From Muraenolepis orangiensis (lineage: Eukaryota > Chordata > Actinopteri > Gadiformes > Muraenolepididae), in NCBI GenBank assembly GCA_027704905.1, contig CM051002.1, positions 10,329,460 to 10,393,459 of the forward strand: DNA of 64,000 bases. The letters run 5' to 3'. How positions within the stretch are numbered: the stretch's first letter is position 1; each line of letters begins with the position of its first letter. The translations under genes and the position numbers were made by a program. The notes beneath the pieces are model-generated. The model saw only the letters and a list, made by a program, of their open reading frames with translations. It made no database searches and was not told the origin of the DNA. Of the stretch, positions 24,172-57,259 are shown piece after piece.

Positions 24172-24689
24172 AGGAGAGTGCTAGCATGTACCATCTGTTC
24201 TGTTCACCATTTATCTATAAATTCTCCAACAACCCGGTTTCCTCATCACCCTGAGTCCTGTGTACTCGGAAGGAGCTCAAAGTCGCCGTTTCAATGGCTT
24301 GTGGCAGCGTTGACAGCTACATAGACATTTGTAATAAAGAATTGTCCTATTACTTATTTTATAAGGGCTTATCATAGTCAAGTTATCATTAAGCTGGACC
24401 TTGGCATAGCATTGCAGGTTATAGCAGCTGGGAAGCAAAACTCTAGTGTGCTCGATTTATTGAAGTATTTAAAGGTGCTATATGTAGAACAGCTGCTGTA
24501 CTGTTTGTCTGTTATTGTTACAGAGCACCTTTAAGCTTAAATTAAGTCAAATGCAATGATATAAAATGCACATTTTATGTATTTGCATGCATTATGTTCA
24601 GGCATTAAACATGTTTTACGCTATTCCCTGTGTAATGTCAATAATCTCAATAAACCCTTCTGTTCTCTGGCAGTCCATTTCTCTTCTTG

Positions 24690-24772
24690 TGGAGGAGGTG
24701 GACCTGCTCCACAAAACGCGGTTCGTTAATGCGGTGACCCACCAGCCAAAGACAAATGTCTATTTTCTTTCA
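24690..24772 (-). pseudogene. possible relic of mmp19 exon 7
   Basis: On the plus strand GAGGTGGACCTGCTCC, GCGGTTCGTTAATG, ACCAGCCAAAGACAAATGTC follow the order of mmp19 exon 7 (17895-18005), with deletions. It lies about 1.2 kb from the exon 9 relic, close to the spacing in the intact gene (1.3 kb). Homology is weaker than for the exon 9 relic. Confidence 0.45.
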
Positions 24773-26207
24773 AAGCTGGATGCGTGATTGTATCCCACAC
24801 AAGCAACTCTTGATTTGATAAGTGAAAGCTCTTCTTGAAGGCCTAGCATGTAAAGCCCCCCAACCACAATTCAGTTCCCTGATATTCCAAATCTGGTTTG
24901 TGGTTCATGTTAATAAAGGCAGAGGCTAAAGCTTCTTTCTGGTGTCTGACTGGGGCCTGTCCTGGCCCTTGCCCTAGTTTACTCCTGGCCCTAACCCTGG
25001 TTTTCATAGATACCATCTACTCATTACAGCATGGTGAGTCTAATGTGTGTTTGTGGGGGAAATCCTTCAGAGTTAAATTTGCTCAGGTACTGAGTTACTA
25101 AACTAGCTGAACTCCTAGATGTTATGGCATTATATTTGATGGCCTCTTTGTGTTGGCCTGCATAACATTAACTTCCACAACTTCTGGCCCTAACCCTGGC
25201 TCACTCTGCACTCTATTACAGCAATCTACTGGAATGCTCTCTTCTATAGCATTCAATAAATCTTGTTGAAGTAGACTGGGCCAGCATTGCCTACCTACAA
25301 TTTGACCCGCATAAATACCATCGGATTATTGCTTGGGTGGTAAGAGTTGAAAAATGTGCCTAATGTGTCTGCAGACGGTGACCAGTTCTCCCTGGTCATG
25401 TGATTGGTGCTTTACCAGATAAGACAGGTAAGAATATCCTTTCTCACATAATACCATTTCAAGTAAATTGCATATTCTCATTAAATGTAAACCTACATTT
25501 TGGGACAGTAATAGAGCATGGGACATTTGATTTGATCTTCTCTTGCTACGCCAAGATTCTGGCTCTGGTCTAAAATCTGGTCTAAAACACTTTTTAGATA
25601 CTTTTTAGATTTCTCACCATATAAATATTGCAGAGGAAAGTGAGGAAATTCAACAGGAACTCAATTCTAGTGGTGTCCTATACAAACTTGAACCCAACTC
25701 ACAGAGAGAATAGCATTGAAGTATACATTTTTGGGACAAACAAGACTTATAGCAGCATGAATATGATAGTCACTGGGAATGAATCATCACATTTCCAATC
25801 AATGTAACATTCAACGTTAGCTAACCACAAGGGTGTTTTGAGCAAGACAGCAACATGCCAGTTTCCTTTTCACAGAGGTGTCATCATATGACAAACACAG
25901 GTGTCGCTCATTAACACTGATTAACGGTCTGCTACTTGTATGTATGTACCTGGAAGGATTCAAAGGACTCCTAAAAGTTTGGATGAAGCAAGACATCAAT
26001 GACTGGATATTGTCAGGGGGGGGGGGAGGAGACTAGAAACACTGTGGCTTCAGCCCCACTAAATAGGGTCTAAAATGGTCCCAGGAGCAGACCCCACAAT
26101 TAGCGCTATGAGCGACACCCGTGTTTGTCCTACAACGATTCCTCGGTGAAAAGTGCCTATAGTAGAGTGTCTATCTAACTCTACTGCTACTTCCACGAAC
26201 TTCCATA

Positions 26208-26251
26208 CAGGATCAAGAGGTCCCCAGTTCAACTCTGGGTGCCCTTTTATA
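26208..26251 (+). repeat. second tRNA-like T-arm fragment
   Basis: GAGGTCCCCAGTTCAACTCT and the following GGGTG match 26667-26691 exactly in the T-arm region. The left part has diverged. Confidence 0.5.
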
Positions 26252-26639
26252 ACGACATCTTACTTAGCATTGTAAATATCTGGATTTAATATCAAAACAA
26301 TATTATAAACACCAAGCTCAAAAGTTTTGTGTTCACCCAGAAAATGCCATGTTGTTCCATGAAATGTCACATTTGTCAAATGAGTTGCAAAATGAACAGA
26401 GAATATATTCAAAACATTGGCACGGTTAGAAATAATGATTTTTACTTGAAATAATATAACAATTCAAAGACTAACCAATGATCGGGGAACTTGGATTTTA
26501 ATAAGAGTTCGATAGCGTGACATGCTTGACATAAACACACGACTAAAGCATAGGCCTAGGTGGCATAGCTGTAGGTATATATAAACCACATATAGATACA
26601 TTTAAACTAACGGATGATTTGCATAGATGCCAATACAAA

Positions 26640-26696
26640 TGGGGCTATAGCTCGACTGTAGATCATGAGGTCCCCAGTTCAACTCTGGGTGTCCCC
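26640..26696 (+). repeat. truncated tRNA-like sequence
   Basis: Starts GGGGCTATAGCTCGACTGTA and keeps a perfect five-pair T stem and loop (CCCAG-TTCAACT-CTGGG), but has no anticodon arm. A second copy of the right part occurs at 26210-26251. Likely tRNA-derived SINE heads, not functional tRNA genes. Confidence 0.55.
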
Positions 26697-27534
26697 TGAC
26701 AACCACATCCTAGAAAACAGAACTAATCAGATTAAAAAAATGATATTGTAGAAAAGCAACTAGTCAGATTAAAAAACAATATCTAGCTCATTTTAAAGAC
26801 TAACCTATGATTTGAATATCAACATGCCATTTTGAACTAAAAACAGGACTAAGGTGAATACTTGGACAGGGGCCCTGGTGTAATTGTAGATTTTTCACTT
26901 GTCAATGAACATCTTTCAAAAGGGTTCACCAAAGGCAGTTTGTCTTCAGTCCAAAACAGTTTGCAATGGTCCAAACAATAAGCTAGTGAAACATAATCCA
27001 CACCATTCCGCTTTCCAGAATGCTCATATCTACCAGAAACATTTAATTCAATTTACAACCTTTAAAGCTGAATCAATTAAACACTACTAATACAATATAT
27101 ATATAATTGGATTTTACAGTTTATACATTAACATATGAAGAAAAGGAAATTAATTTCAAGCTTTTCATTTTACTTGGAGTAATACGATTTAAAAAGGCTA
27201 AGGATGGAGAAAAGACAAACAACAGTTATGGACAATTATTACAACAATCATTTAACACTGTGTGTGTGTGTGTATATATATATATAATAAAAACCTGACA
27301 TGATTTGGGATTAAAAAAATAAATGTCTTTCAAAAAGGCACAAATTGGTTATCGAGAGGCCAGTCCAAGGTCATGTGATCAGCCATGTCATCAAACAAGA
27401 TAATTTGATGACGTAAGCAGCCTTCAAGGTGTACTTCCTGCATCCCGATAAGGACAGCAAAATGTTGACGCTGCACATATATTCAAATCTTCACAGCACT
27501 GTGTTGGACTCACACGCGGTCTGTCCCCCTAACC

Positions 27535-32316
<4,782 letters not shown>

Positions 32317-32959
32317 TGCATGGATGTTCTGAAGAGAGATAAAAGACATTCAAAAACATGTACGCACATAGTACTCAGTCAAAGGCCTTGTTGAGACCAT
32401 CCCCATCTCGCAAGTTTCTCTATATCCGTTTCTCTCTGGAGATCCATTATATTTATTTTGAAACACACACACCTGGATATCAGGACGGTCTTACCAGGCT
32501 ACCAAGTCACATGAGACAATTACAGTGTCTTTAGATATAGTAACATGTAAATAGACTTTCACCTGCTTTTACGCAGGGTCAAATGACATGTTGTATAATA
32601 AGACATGTAAGTCGGGACGAAGTCTTGTAAAGAAGCTCTAGTATACAATGTCTCGTCAGAAAAAATAACTTGAGTGGGGAAGGGACCACTACTAAAACTA
32701 AGGCATGAGACATCTTCAAGGCACACCTTTATGATCACGTATCAAAGACAGTATGATCAAAGTCTTTACAGTCTTAGGGATATATTGCATGGCTAGGCAC
32801 GCCATTTAACATTTTGTAATTTGGGTGCAAAACTAAAATATGTGATCGTACTCTACAATATAAACAGGTAAATTCAGCAATATACAAATATATATAATAC
32901 TGTTTTGCAGTGTTGATCATGATTCCGATGCATTTGGGTAAAGTGACCTGGTTGGTTTC

Positions 32960-33055
32960 CATAGACTGCGGGAGGGAATGGGAGTAAGCATTCCATGGTA
33001 CTTGGATCATAATTATTGGAATGGCCAATAAAGTCTTGTATCTTGTAGTCTGTCC
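32960..33055 (+). repeat. retroelement 3' tail (family B)
   Basis: GACTGCGGGAGGGAATGGGA, AAGCATTCCATGGTACTTGG and CCAATAAAGTCTTGTATCTT match the copies at 21445-21535 and 60445-60535. Confidence 0.65.
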
Positions 33056-33289
33056 ATTCAACTAACTCGGCCATACTTTGTAAGTTCACACTAAATGTTC
33101 ACATAGATGTTTAAACATATGTGACATGTACTTCAAACATATAAAAATAACATTATTTGCGTTGCACGGATGTCAACATGGCAAGGAAAAAAAACCACAA
33201 TCACAGTTCCTGCAAACATGGATTACAACCTATTTGAAAGCATGAATCAGCATTATACACACAAAGCTGATACTGGCACATGCAACACC

Positions 33290-33468
33290 AATAGTATTAA
33301 ATACTAACTTGTATTGCCATTTTCGTTAGCCACTACCGCTACACAGTTGTGTAACAATTTATCTGGCAGGTCAATGACCCAATTTCTGCATCCGAAATAA
33401 ACACATCACTAACCTTTATCTTATAAACTCGCGTGTTGATGGGGAGAAAATGTACTCAGTGACGCTAT
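33290..33468. repeat. direct repeat, copy 2
   Basis: Partner of 31718-31894, about 1.57 kb away. Small indels only. It lies about 1 kb upstream of the suox start codon. Confidence 0.9.
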
Positions 33469-33479
33469 CCACGATGCAA

Positions 33480-34650
33480 CACAAAGTAGACGCAAACAGG
33501 GTTAAAAATACACCCCACTGTCAACCCAGAAGCTGCTTGAACACGTGGACAGAAGGTGCATTCAAGACCGCTACGAGGCTTCTGGTTCAAAGTTCCTGGC
33601 AACCACTAACGCCAAGAGATACATGCTCTGCTCTGTTGACGCGACTTTACGTCCATGTCTTGTGCCCGTTGGGAATGTATTGGTCACTCACGCCCGGATG
33701 TATTTCTATTCCTCATAGTAATCTTTTTTTGATGCATCTTCCCGATTTCGTTTATGGCCAATATCAACGTAGGACACCAGGGGCCACTGTTGAGACATCC
33801 AGATATGTCCGATGGCCTGGCTAGAGACTCTTGATATTCACGTTTGCGTTCAGTAAATCGGCAGAGAAACAGAATGTGAACTCGCGAGATCGGGAGTCTC
33901 ACCAGGCTATTGGTTGCCCACCCCTGATTCATACATGTTCGACATAGACATACCAAAGAGCAATACGAACAATAAGTTCTCTGTGGAACAGCAACATTCA
34001 AATCATTATTGGATTTCCCAAACTTCCCACACTATGAGCATTCCAAAGCCTTTTTTTGAGTGTACTTGCTGTGAAATTTGCTGGTCAGTGTTAAATATAT
34101 ATTATAAAATACTAAAGATGTAGGCTTATACTAAGAAATCCCAGCAAACCCATGCAACAGCCAAAATAACAAAATTATGAATATATAATATTTGGCCAGA
34201 TCATTTCAATCCAAACAAAGTACGCCATTATAGCAGAAATCGTATTAAATATTAGCAATTTAAACAAATACATTATTTTATCACCACCCCACTGCTTTGC
34301 AATATGGTCAGTTCCTTGGTCTACATTTAATTCTGAATTCAGCATATCTATTTGCAAGGTGTTTAAATCTAGACAACAAGGTTGTGTAGAGTTTAAATAC
34401 AATTTAATATACAGAAGAAAAAAAAACAAGAAAATTACTACAGTTAAACCATGGCAGTATGTCAAATCCATCGAAACATATCACTCTTGCTCCAGGAGGT
34501 AAGTATCGCCATATGAGCTGCCCGAGATTCCAGCTTAAGGTCCGAAAAATATCCTCTGTAGATTGAAAGTTCTTGATGCCACTGATCTTCATCAAGGCTA
34601 TTGTTAATCAGATTCCTTTTTCCTGGACCCAACGGTCTGGGCATGCGTTT
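33480..34650. other. intergenic region between suox and mcrs1
   Basis: AT-rich. On the minus strand it contains the mcrs1 3' UTR immediately left of 34657. No other exon seen. Confidence 0.55.
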
Positions 34651-34656
34651 CCATTA

Positions 34657-40660
<6,004 letters not shown>

Positions 40661-41319
40661 CTAGACAGTCACAGCATGAAAGACGACATAGCAAATAATG
40701 ATTAAATAAAAAAAGCATAATGAAATAAAAAGCATAATGGCTGTTGCATATTAACTGGACTAGATTTCTAGAGACGCTCAGAATTAACTTAAGAGACAGA
40801 CACAACAAAGGGTTTAATCTGCCAACAATATCCAACTGGCATACTTGAGATAATGATAAAGATACTGTTATGTTATGTTTTGCACACAGCTTGTGCAAAA
40901 CATCAACATTATCTTAACACAATAACTACATATATATATATATATATACACACAATGTAGTAAACGGTGATAAACAACCAATTATGTTTTTAACAATAGA
41001 GTATATCACTCTTTGGTTTATCTGGCCGTGCTAAATGCTATTGTTTACAAGACACACAAGCAGGTGCTTGCTACATTAGCAGACATTTGTTTACATTTCC
41101 TATTTTCCTAAAAGTAGCACATAAGTAGCAGCTGCACTAAGCCAGGTCTGATATCCGATGTCCAGAATCGCCAACTTTGATAGGAAAACAAACGAACTAG
41201 CGCTATTATCATCATTATCACCAAAAACAGAGGTATTTATGATGAGCTACGTGTAACTAGCATAAGCTATCTTAGTGTGCCTGGAATATATATTTGACAA
41301 GTACCGCCACATCACTCAC

Positions 41320-41460
41320 CTCTGTTACTGTTGTTGTACAGCCGATACTTTTTAGTGCTTCTAAAGTGGTAGCATGCCCAAGTATTAGCTGCGTTTATTA
41401 TTTTTTGTATAAATATAACAAATGAAGGAGCTAAGCTAAAGTGTTTGGCTTTGCTAGCTA
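41320..41460 (-). promoter_or_regulatory. mcrs1: probable mcrs1 non-coding first exon / promoter
   Basis: On the minus strand CAGTAACAGAG is followed by GTGAGT (41319-41314), a strong donor in the right place for the exon upstream of the coding acceptor at 40661. The upstream limit is not defined by sequence. Confidence 0.45.
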
Positions 41461-41556
41461 CAGTTAGCTTCGTGATCTTCTTCTACAGCTTTGGTAATGC
41501 TCCACCTAAAATACTCATGTCGCCCCCTGTTGGATAGACATGGCGCCCCTTTGGAA

Positions 41557-41723
41557 ACAAAGCCACAAGACTTTAATCTTAATATTTTTTGGTCCGTATT
41601 GTAATTTTCGTCTTTTGAACAATGTAGGCATATTATTGAGTTCAAAGTTGATTTACTACTACCTCTACGACTACTGCTGCTACTGCTACTACGACTACTA
41701 CGACGACTACGACTACTTTACTA

Positions 41724-41772
<49 letters not shown>

Positions 41773-41773
41773 G

Positions 41774-41830
<57 letters not shown>
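41557..41830. repeat. 274-bp tandem duplication, unit 1
   Basis: Starts ACAAAGCCACAAGACTTTAA and contains TTGGTCCGTATTGTAATTTT, then (CTA)n at 41723-41772 and (TAA)n at 41773-41830. The same order recurs from 41831. Confidence 0.93.
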
Positions 41831-41835
<5 letters not shown>

Positions 41836-41959
41836 GCCACAAGACTTTAATCTTAATATTTTTTGGTCCGTATTGTAATTTTCGTCTTTTGAACAATGTA
41901 GGCATATTATTGAGTTCAAAGTTGATTTACTACTACCTCTACGACTACTGCTGCTACTG

Positions 41960-42013
<54 letters not shown>

Positions 42014-42060
42014 ATAATAATAATAATAATAAGAATAATAATAATAATAATAATAATAAT
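41831..42060. repeat. tandem duplication, unit 2
   Basis: Second copy; the unique 130-bp part is essentially identical to unit 1. The CTA and TAA tracts differ in length and the CGACTACTACGACGACTA variant of unit 1 is absent. Confidence 0.93.
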
Positions 42061-42064
42061 GATA

Positions 42065-43190
42065 AGTATTGATAAGTGGTTTATTCTTTGCATGATACAG
42101 TAAACATGTAAACAGAAATGAAGATTCATAGCTATAGGCGTATTTCAAAGTTATGGTTCTTCATCAGCATTGTAAGCAGGAAGAAAGTGGGGAAAATAGA
42201 CAGAAAGACAGATACAGGTATATATACAAATAGAAATAGAGCACTAGGTATCCATATTTTCTGGGAATGTTTGTTTTTATTGCAAACAATATGTTACAGA
42301 ATTAGAGTACTATGTACTGCAATATATTGGTTTACTGTAGCAAATTATTGACTGACCCAGACCTGTGCATTGTAATACAATGTCCATGGTCATTGCCATG
42401 CCCCAGGAACCATAGTACTCACTGTATTTCTTAGAAATAACGTGCCTACGTGTCTAAATATTAGCTTGTCAGACAGACTTCAGGGGACAACACAGGTTGA
42501 GTTTTTTTTAAACAATCATTATAATCAAGTGTACCTAAAATTAACACAAACTATTATTTACATTAAGAAATTATGAATATGTATACAGTATATATATATG
42601 TCTGGTAAATTACCAAAATGCTACAAGGTTATACAAACCATTTGATGCTCTTTCAAAATGTGTTACATAGGAATAAATACAGAATTCAGGTTTACAAAAT
42701 AGCAGTCACTTTGCACGTTAGCGACATGAGCAAAACAATCTAAGGTAGATCAATACATAGGCACTTGCAATGTGTGCACATACTGTACATATTTACAGAC
42801 AATATACAGTTTATATACAGAAAGTCCACAGTGCCGGGTTTCAGCATTTTGAAATGTGGCAATATGCATTATTAAAAGGGATTTTTTTTCAAGTAACAGC
42901 TGCCATGCTAGTGAGGCACATCAAACACAAATATTTCTAATAATTCACCATGGTCATCTTAGAAAAAACACCACAGAAAACAGCTACATTTGACATGAAA
43001 TTAATTGCATGATGTCATGATTGCCATACAAGTGATTTACCTAGTAAATCAGAAGTGCCTAATTGCCTATCTATTGGAAGACGTCTGGAGAGAGTAACAG
43101 GGAGAGAGAAGTCCCAACAGTTGTAGCATTCTCTTAGAAGAGATGAGTCTAGTCGAGTGGATTTTCACATAACTGAACTAATCAGAACTG
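42065..43190 (-). promoter_or_regulatory. cyp27b1: probable cyp27b1 3' UTR region
   Basis: Downstream of the cyp27b1 stop on the minus strand. TTTATT at 42080-42085 gives AATAAA on that strand and could mark the 3' end. No ORF or other exon is visible. Confidence 0.4.
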
Positions 43191-43194
43191 CAAA

Positions 43195-47491
<4,297 letters not shown>

Positions 47492-47499
47492 CCTGATAG

Positions 47500-49110
47500 A
47501 TCACGGGTTGGTGGGCCCCTAGCGTGTCGTTGGTATCTGAATACATGTGTCAGCTGTGGGGGGAGGATATTTATAATGCAGAACTCTGCAATACTAACCC
47601 ACCAAGAAAGGATGTACATGTATTATGTTAAGCCAATCACGGTGTGGTAGCCTACCACGTAACGGCACGCCTACAGACGGACCAAGAGAAGTCCAAACTA
47701 TGTGGGAGGTGTGTCTGACCAGACGGCTGAGGTCGGACCACTCGCAGCCCTTTGCTCCCTGGTGTCCATAGAGGCACAGCAGAATACATATGAAGAAATG
47801 TAAATAGTCTAGACTGCTAATAGACAATCCAGTCAATTTTAGCTGAATGCAATGGGTTGACCAGACGGCCAAGTGCTATGCCCAAGCAGCAATAATTAGG
47901 CTGAAATATTGTCAAATATTTAGCTGAAAAAAACGTTATAATCACTTAAGCACTATACAGAGAAAGTTCTGACCTGATTTCAACCAACCTACAATTAGCT
48001 CACTGTGCCATGAACTAGGCTACTTTAAGTAGGTTGAAAAGGCAACCTTTATTTTCTCATTTCTCACAAAATTATGTGCAAGTTGTATTTTAATTATGCC
48101 TGGAGTTTAGGCCTACAATTACAAAAAATTAGTATGACTGAAGAACCAAAGGTTACTCCAGGTGTCAATGTTTCTGCCGTTGGTCCTCTTGAAACAGAAT
48201 GAGATGTCAAAGCCCACAGGATACTGCTTGAGAGTGTGTGTTCAATGTAACAACAGTAACAACAGATAATACTGCTGGGGAGCAGCCAAAATATTGACAC
48301 AGGTCACCTGCTGCATCCTCACGTGTCGTACGTGTTGCACATCTTCATGGTTTGGGCCAAGACAAGAAGCCTAAATAAATACATAACGATATAAGCCAAC
48401 GCCTGCAGTCCATGTGTCATGCTTTATGGTTAGACAAGCTGCTCTTGCTATTCAATTACTCTGCTTAGTCCTTCATAACAACTCTGTTGCGTATAAGGTT
48501 TCTGAATAACCATATAGCTGCACTATTACACACGTAACTCATCTTCGTTGTATAACAGTACGAAAGCTCAACACAGAGCCAAGATTAAACTCATTTTGTC
48601 GAAGGCACGAGACCAGTACGCAAGACCTCCCACAGCATTAGGGTGTAGCTTGGCCAGACCATCCCTCAATGGACAAGAGTTATCTTCGAGTGTGAAAGAT
48701 AACCGATGACCTCTGAAATGGACACTCGACGTGAACAACTTTTTGAAAAAAAAGGGCCCCTTCAACTGCTTTTGCAACATATTGCAAACATACGTAGCCT
48801 ATCCCCTATGTTGTTTATTGAAGTCTCTGAACGTCTAAAGTGTCATCGACCATGTATTCTGACGCTGTGGGTTTGCCTCCACACAGGCAGTCAAGGCACC
48901 ATGATAAAACCATGATAAATGTTGATGGTTGAACAAAGAAAATCCACGGCATTGTAGGTGACATGTGGTACAGTATATGTTATGACATAGTGGGGGCCTT
49001 TGCACTGTGGTGAGGTGTGAACGGACGTGGCCCATGCAGCAGACGGGTGTCCTGCAATGTGTTGGCCCTGGGCCCAGTGGAGTGCTGCACTCTGCAGACT
49101 GTGATAAAGG
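47500..49110. other. intergenic, no gene seen
   Basis: Upstream flank of cyp27b1. Scattered short frames on both strands lack family features. No exon is supported. Confidence 0.55.
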
Positions 49111-49120
49111 TCATGGCTAC

Positions 49121-49173
<53 letters not shown>

Positions 49174-49203
49174 GGCTGGCTGTCTGTCTGTCTTTCTGTC
49201 TGG
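49121..49203. repeat. (CTGT)n tetranucleotide repeat
   Basis: About 80 bp of CTGT units with GGCT and TTCT variants. Confidence 0.93.
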
Positions 49204-49784
49204 GTTGTTATAGCAAATAGGACTGCCTGCTCTTACTTGGCGTAAAAGTATGCAGGTTTACTGGAAATTAGGTTTGGAGAATTTGAGATGAGCGATGAGG
49301 CAATGTTACATAATTGAGGATTGATGACAAACTATTATTCTATTCTATCTAATATTCAAGATTCAACACATACACATATGCCGTGAAATGACAGTGGCAG
49401 TGCCATGCAGAAATGGTGCAAAATACAATATAAAATAGAAAAACTGCAAAAAAAATTGTATATACAAAAATATAAAATATATAAAGGTGTAACAGTATTT
49501 ACAATGAGTTAGGATAAATATGAGCATAACTATAATGTGTAGGGACCTGGTGAGTGTTCACAGATGACCGATGGCCTGTGGGAAGAAGATCAAGGTAGAT
49601 TATAGTAGTAATACAAAAAGATTCATAATCATTTGTTGCATCTGTTGATCTGAAAAACGTGTTATTTTGTGTCATTGATGTTGAAACATCCCATAATCCT
49701 CAACGTTTGTACTTTCAACTACAGAAACAGAACAACATTGTGAACCGTTTCATACCCCTTGTATAAATGTTGAGGATTTAATCC

Positions 49785-49980
49785 TCTTTATTGGACACAT
49801 TAACCCATCCTAGCATTAGGAGCAGTGGGCAGCTATTTTATATACAGCGCCTGGGGACCAGTGTAGGGGTCTGCTGCCTTGCTCAAGGGCACCTTGGCAG
49901 TGCCCAGGTGTTTCAGGGACTTGAACTGGGGACTTTTCGGTTCCCAAACCGAGTCACCCACTGACTGAGCAGCCGCTAAT
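49785..49980 (-). repeat. tRNA-derived SINE
   Basis: Reverse-strand relative of the 29429-29695 SINE: plus-strand TGCTCAAGGGCACCTTGGCA and GGACTTGAACTGGGGAC (box B complement). Confidence 0.75.
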
Positions 49981-50404
49981 GGGGTTGCTAACAGTGATGT
50001 ATGAAGCACTTGCATTACCTTTCATCATTCATGTTCTCATACTGGCGAGAGCAATGATGACACAACTGGGAAATTGTTCACATTTCAAGGTTAAAGAAAT
50101 ATTCAAAACTCCTGGAAATCGACGCTTGGTTGAATGCCTTCCGGTTGAAAATACTTGCGAAGAACTAAGAGACAGGCTGCAGTGTCTTGTCAAGATTTAG
50201 GTTTGAGGTGACGCGTCGGGGGAAGGAGACGTGCTGGGTTGTGATGACAACGAGAGATGCTCATGTTTACAGTAGGAGCGCGCAGCAAGGAGCCGGGAGG
50301 AATCCCAGCAACACATGTTGTTTATGTTAGCTAATTCACTGGTGGTACTACTCAAATGACAATAGTATCAGCACTGAGCCGCATGTAAGCCACATTCTGC
50401 TTTA

Positions 50405-50585
50405 AGCCACTGGGATAGTGTAGTCGCTACTGGCAGTCAAAATGTACTTCAGTTCGATCCCCAGTGTCCCCCAAGGTTGGCATCCAAGAGCAAGATCCCA
50501 AGCTCGGCCTGTTCCCCCTGTATCCCACTCCACTGTCAGTTGCTTTGGATACAGGTGTCTGCTAATTAGTGTTTGTATAATATAG
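50405..50585 (+). repeat. tRNA-derived SINE
   Basis: Head GGGATAGTGTAGTCGCTACT with box B AGTTCGATCCCC; tail TTGCTTTGGATACAGGTGTC TGCTAA resembles the LINE-derived fish SINE tail. Confidence 0.65.
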
Positions 50586-50589
50586 CCAT

Positions 50590-51890
50590 TTTAGCAGAAT
50601 AAAGCACCCAATATATAACAAAAAAAGATTGTGTATTGAGAAGAAGTTGTCACAGGGAGGACTACTGACTGCTGTCCAAAATATTCCTGCAAATGCTTTT
50701 GCCTTAAACTCTGACATTCTGACAAAGCCTAAAAATAGATTTCTGGGGCATGTGAGTGGTTACAATACAATAAATACGAGGGACAAGGGGTGGAGTAAAG
50801 TATGAAATAGCGTAAATCTGTCTTTTATACACTAAAGGTGGTTGGGTAGATGGCTATTTTCACCATCCCAAGAAAAGTGTGATGAACAATGTATTATTCT
50901 ATAATCCTTAGAGACATACACGTCTTAAATGTCGATTTGTCATTTGGTCTTAGAAAAAAAAAATGTTCCTTCAAAGTCAATATGAGAATAGTGAAGCAAA
51001 CTTAAGTAAAAAGTGTGTGAAAGCTATTTACCATTGGTGACAGATAAAGTAAACTAACTTTCACAATGACCAACTCCCAAGTGCATTGGCGCTTTTGTTT
51101 ATTGCTGCACTGAATACTGCAGTGTTGAAGGCATGTACCAGCTTGCTTTAATATCCCTAACACCACAACACCCTGAAGCTCCAACGGAAGGATACCCATC
51201 ATTAAGTGAACCTTTGATGCAAAAACGGATACGACACCAGATACAAGCCATTGTTGATACTAGTAAGCAACTCCTTTAGTAGTATTTAAGACTTAAAGTC
51301 ACATACTGAACAAACCAATGACTTTCGCTCCTATACCACATGTCTACTGTAGCACAACACATGTCTGGCTTATTGAAAAACACACCACATGTCCTGAATG
51401 TAAAAATTATTTAGCAATACACAACCATACCATCACCACCAAAGCAACTGTATAGTAACAAGTAAAAAGCCAAAGACAGATGGCAAAACGCCTGTTTAAT
51501 CAGATTGGTAGTGACATTTCATTTGCAAAAAATGATTTGCCATCCACAAATAAGCATATAAGCATATATATATAATTACATATATAGCATATAATTGTTA
51601 TTTAAAAACATATATACAAAATATTTTGAGATTGAATTTGGAGCCAATGCACATCCTCTGACAAAAAAAACAATAGGGTTCAACCACAGATGACGAGGGT
51701 TTAACAGGCTCAAAAAACAGACGCTACATTTCATGGAAACGAGACATCCGATTGGAAAAGAGGCTATATTTTAGATCGCGAAAGAAAATTCCAAACGGCT
51801 GAACATTGGTTTCAGCAGTCACACACACCATTCAACTGTTGTCTGGCTGTCTGTACAATTATGTTACAATACTACAACTAGGCGGAGGTC
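50590..51890 (-). promoter_or_regulatory. mettl1: mettl1 3' flank, no other gene
   Basis: Downstream of the mettl1 stop. Candidate minus-strand polyadenylation signal at 51103-51098 (TTTATT on plus). AT-rich, no exon recognised. Confidence 0.4.
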
Positions 51891-51896
51891 ATTGGG

Positions 51897-57256
<5,360 letters not shown>

Positions 57257-57259
57257 TTT

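Larger units (their letters stand above)
24800..27500. other. intergenic, no gene seen
   Basis: AT-rich DNA between the mmp19 relic and suox. It contains two tRNA-like fragments (26205-26250 and 26640-26696), a G-run at 26018-26028 and a (GT)n(AT)n tract at 27258-27288. No coding exon is supported. Confidence 0.5.

Noticed and set aside
24640..24787. Plus-strand exon after an apparent CTGGCAG acceptor
   Set aside because: No family resemblance on the plus strand; the minus strand shows weak colinear similarity to mmp19 exon 7 instead.
41540..42129. Frames rich in Tyr, Leu, Ile or Ser runs
   Set aside because: Translation of CTA and TAA trinucleotide arrays in a tandem duplication.
47594..47872. 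92-residue minus-strand frame upstream of cyp27b1
   Set aside because: No motif and no splice context linking it to cyp27b1, whose first exon with ATG is clear at 47491.
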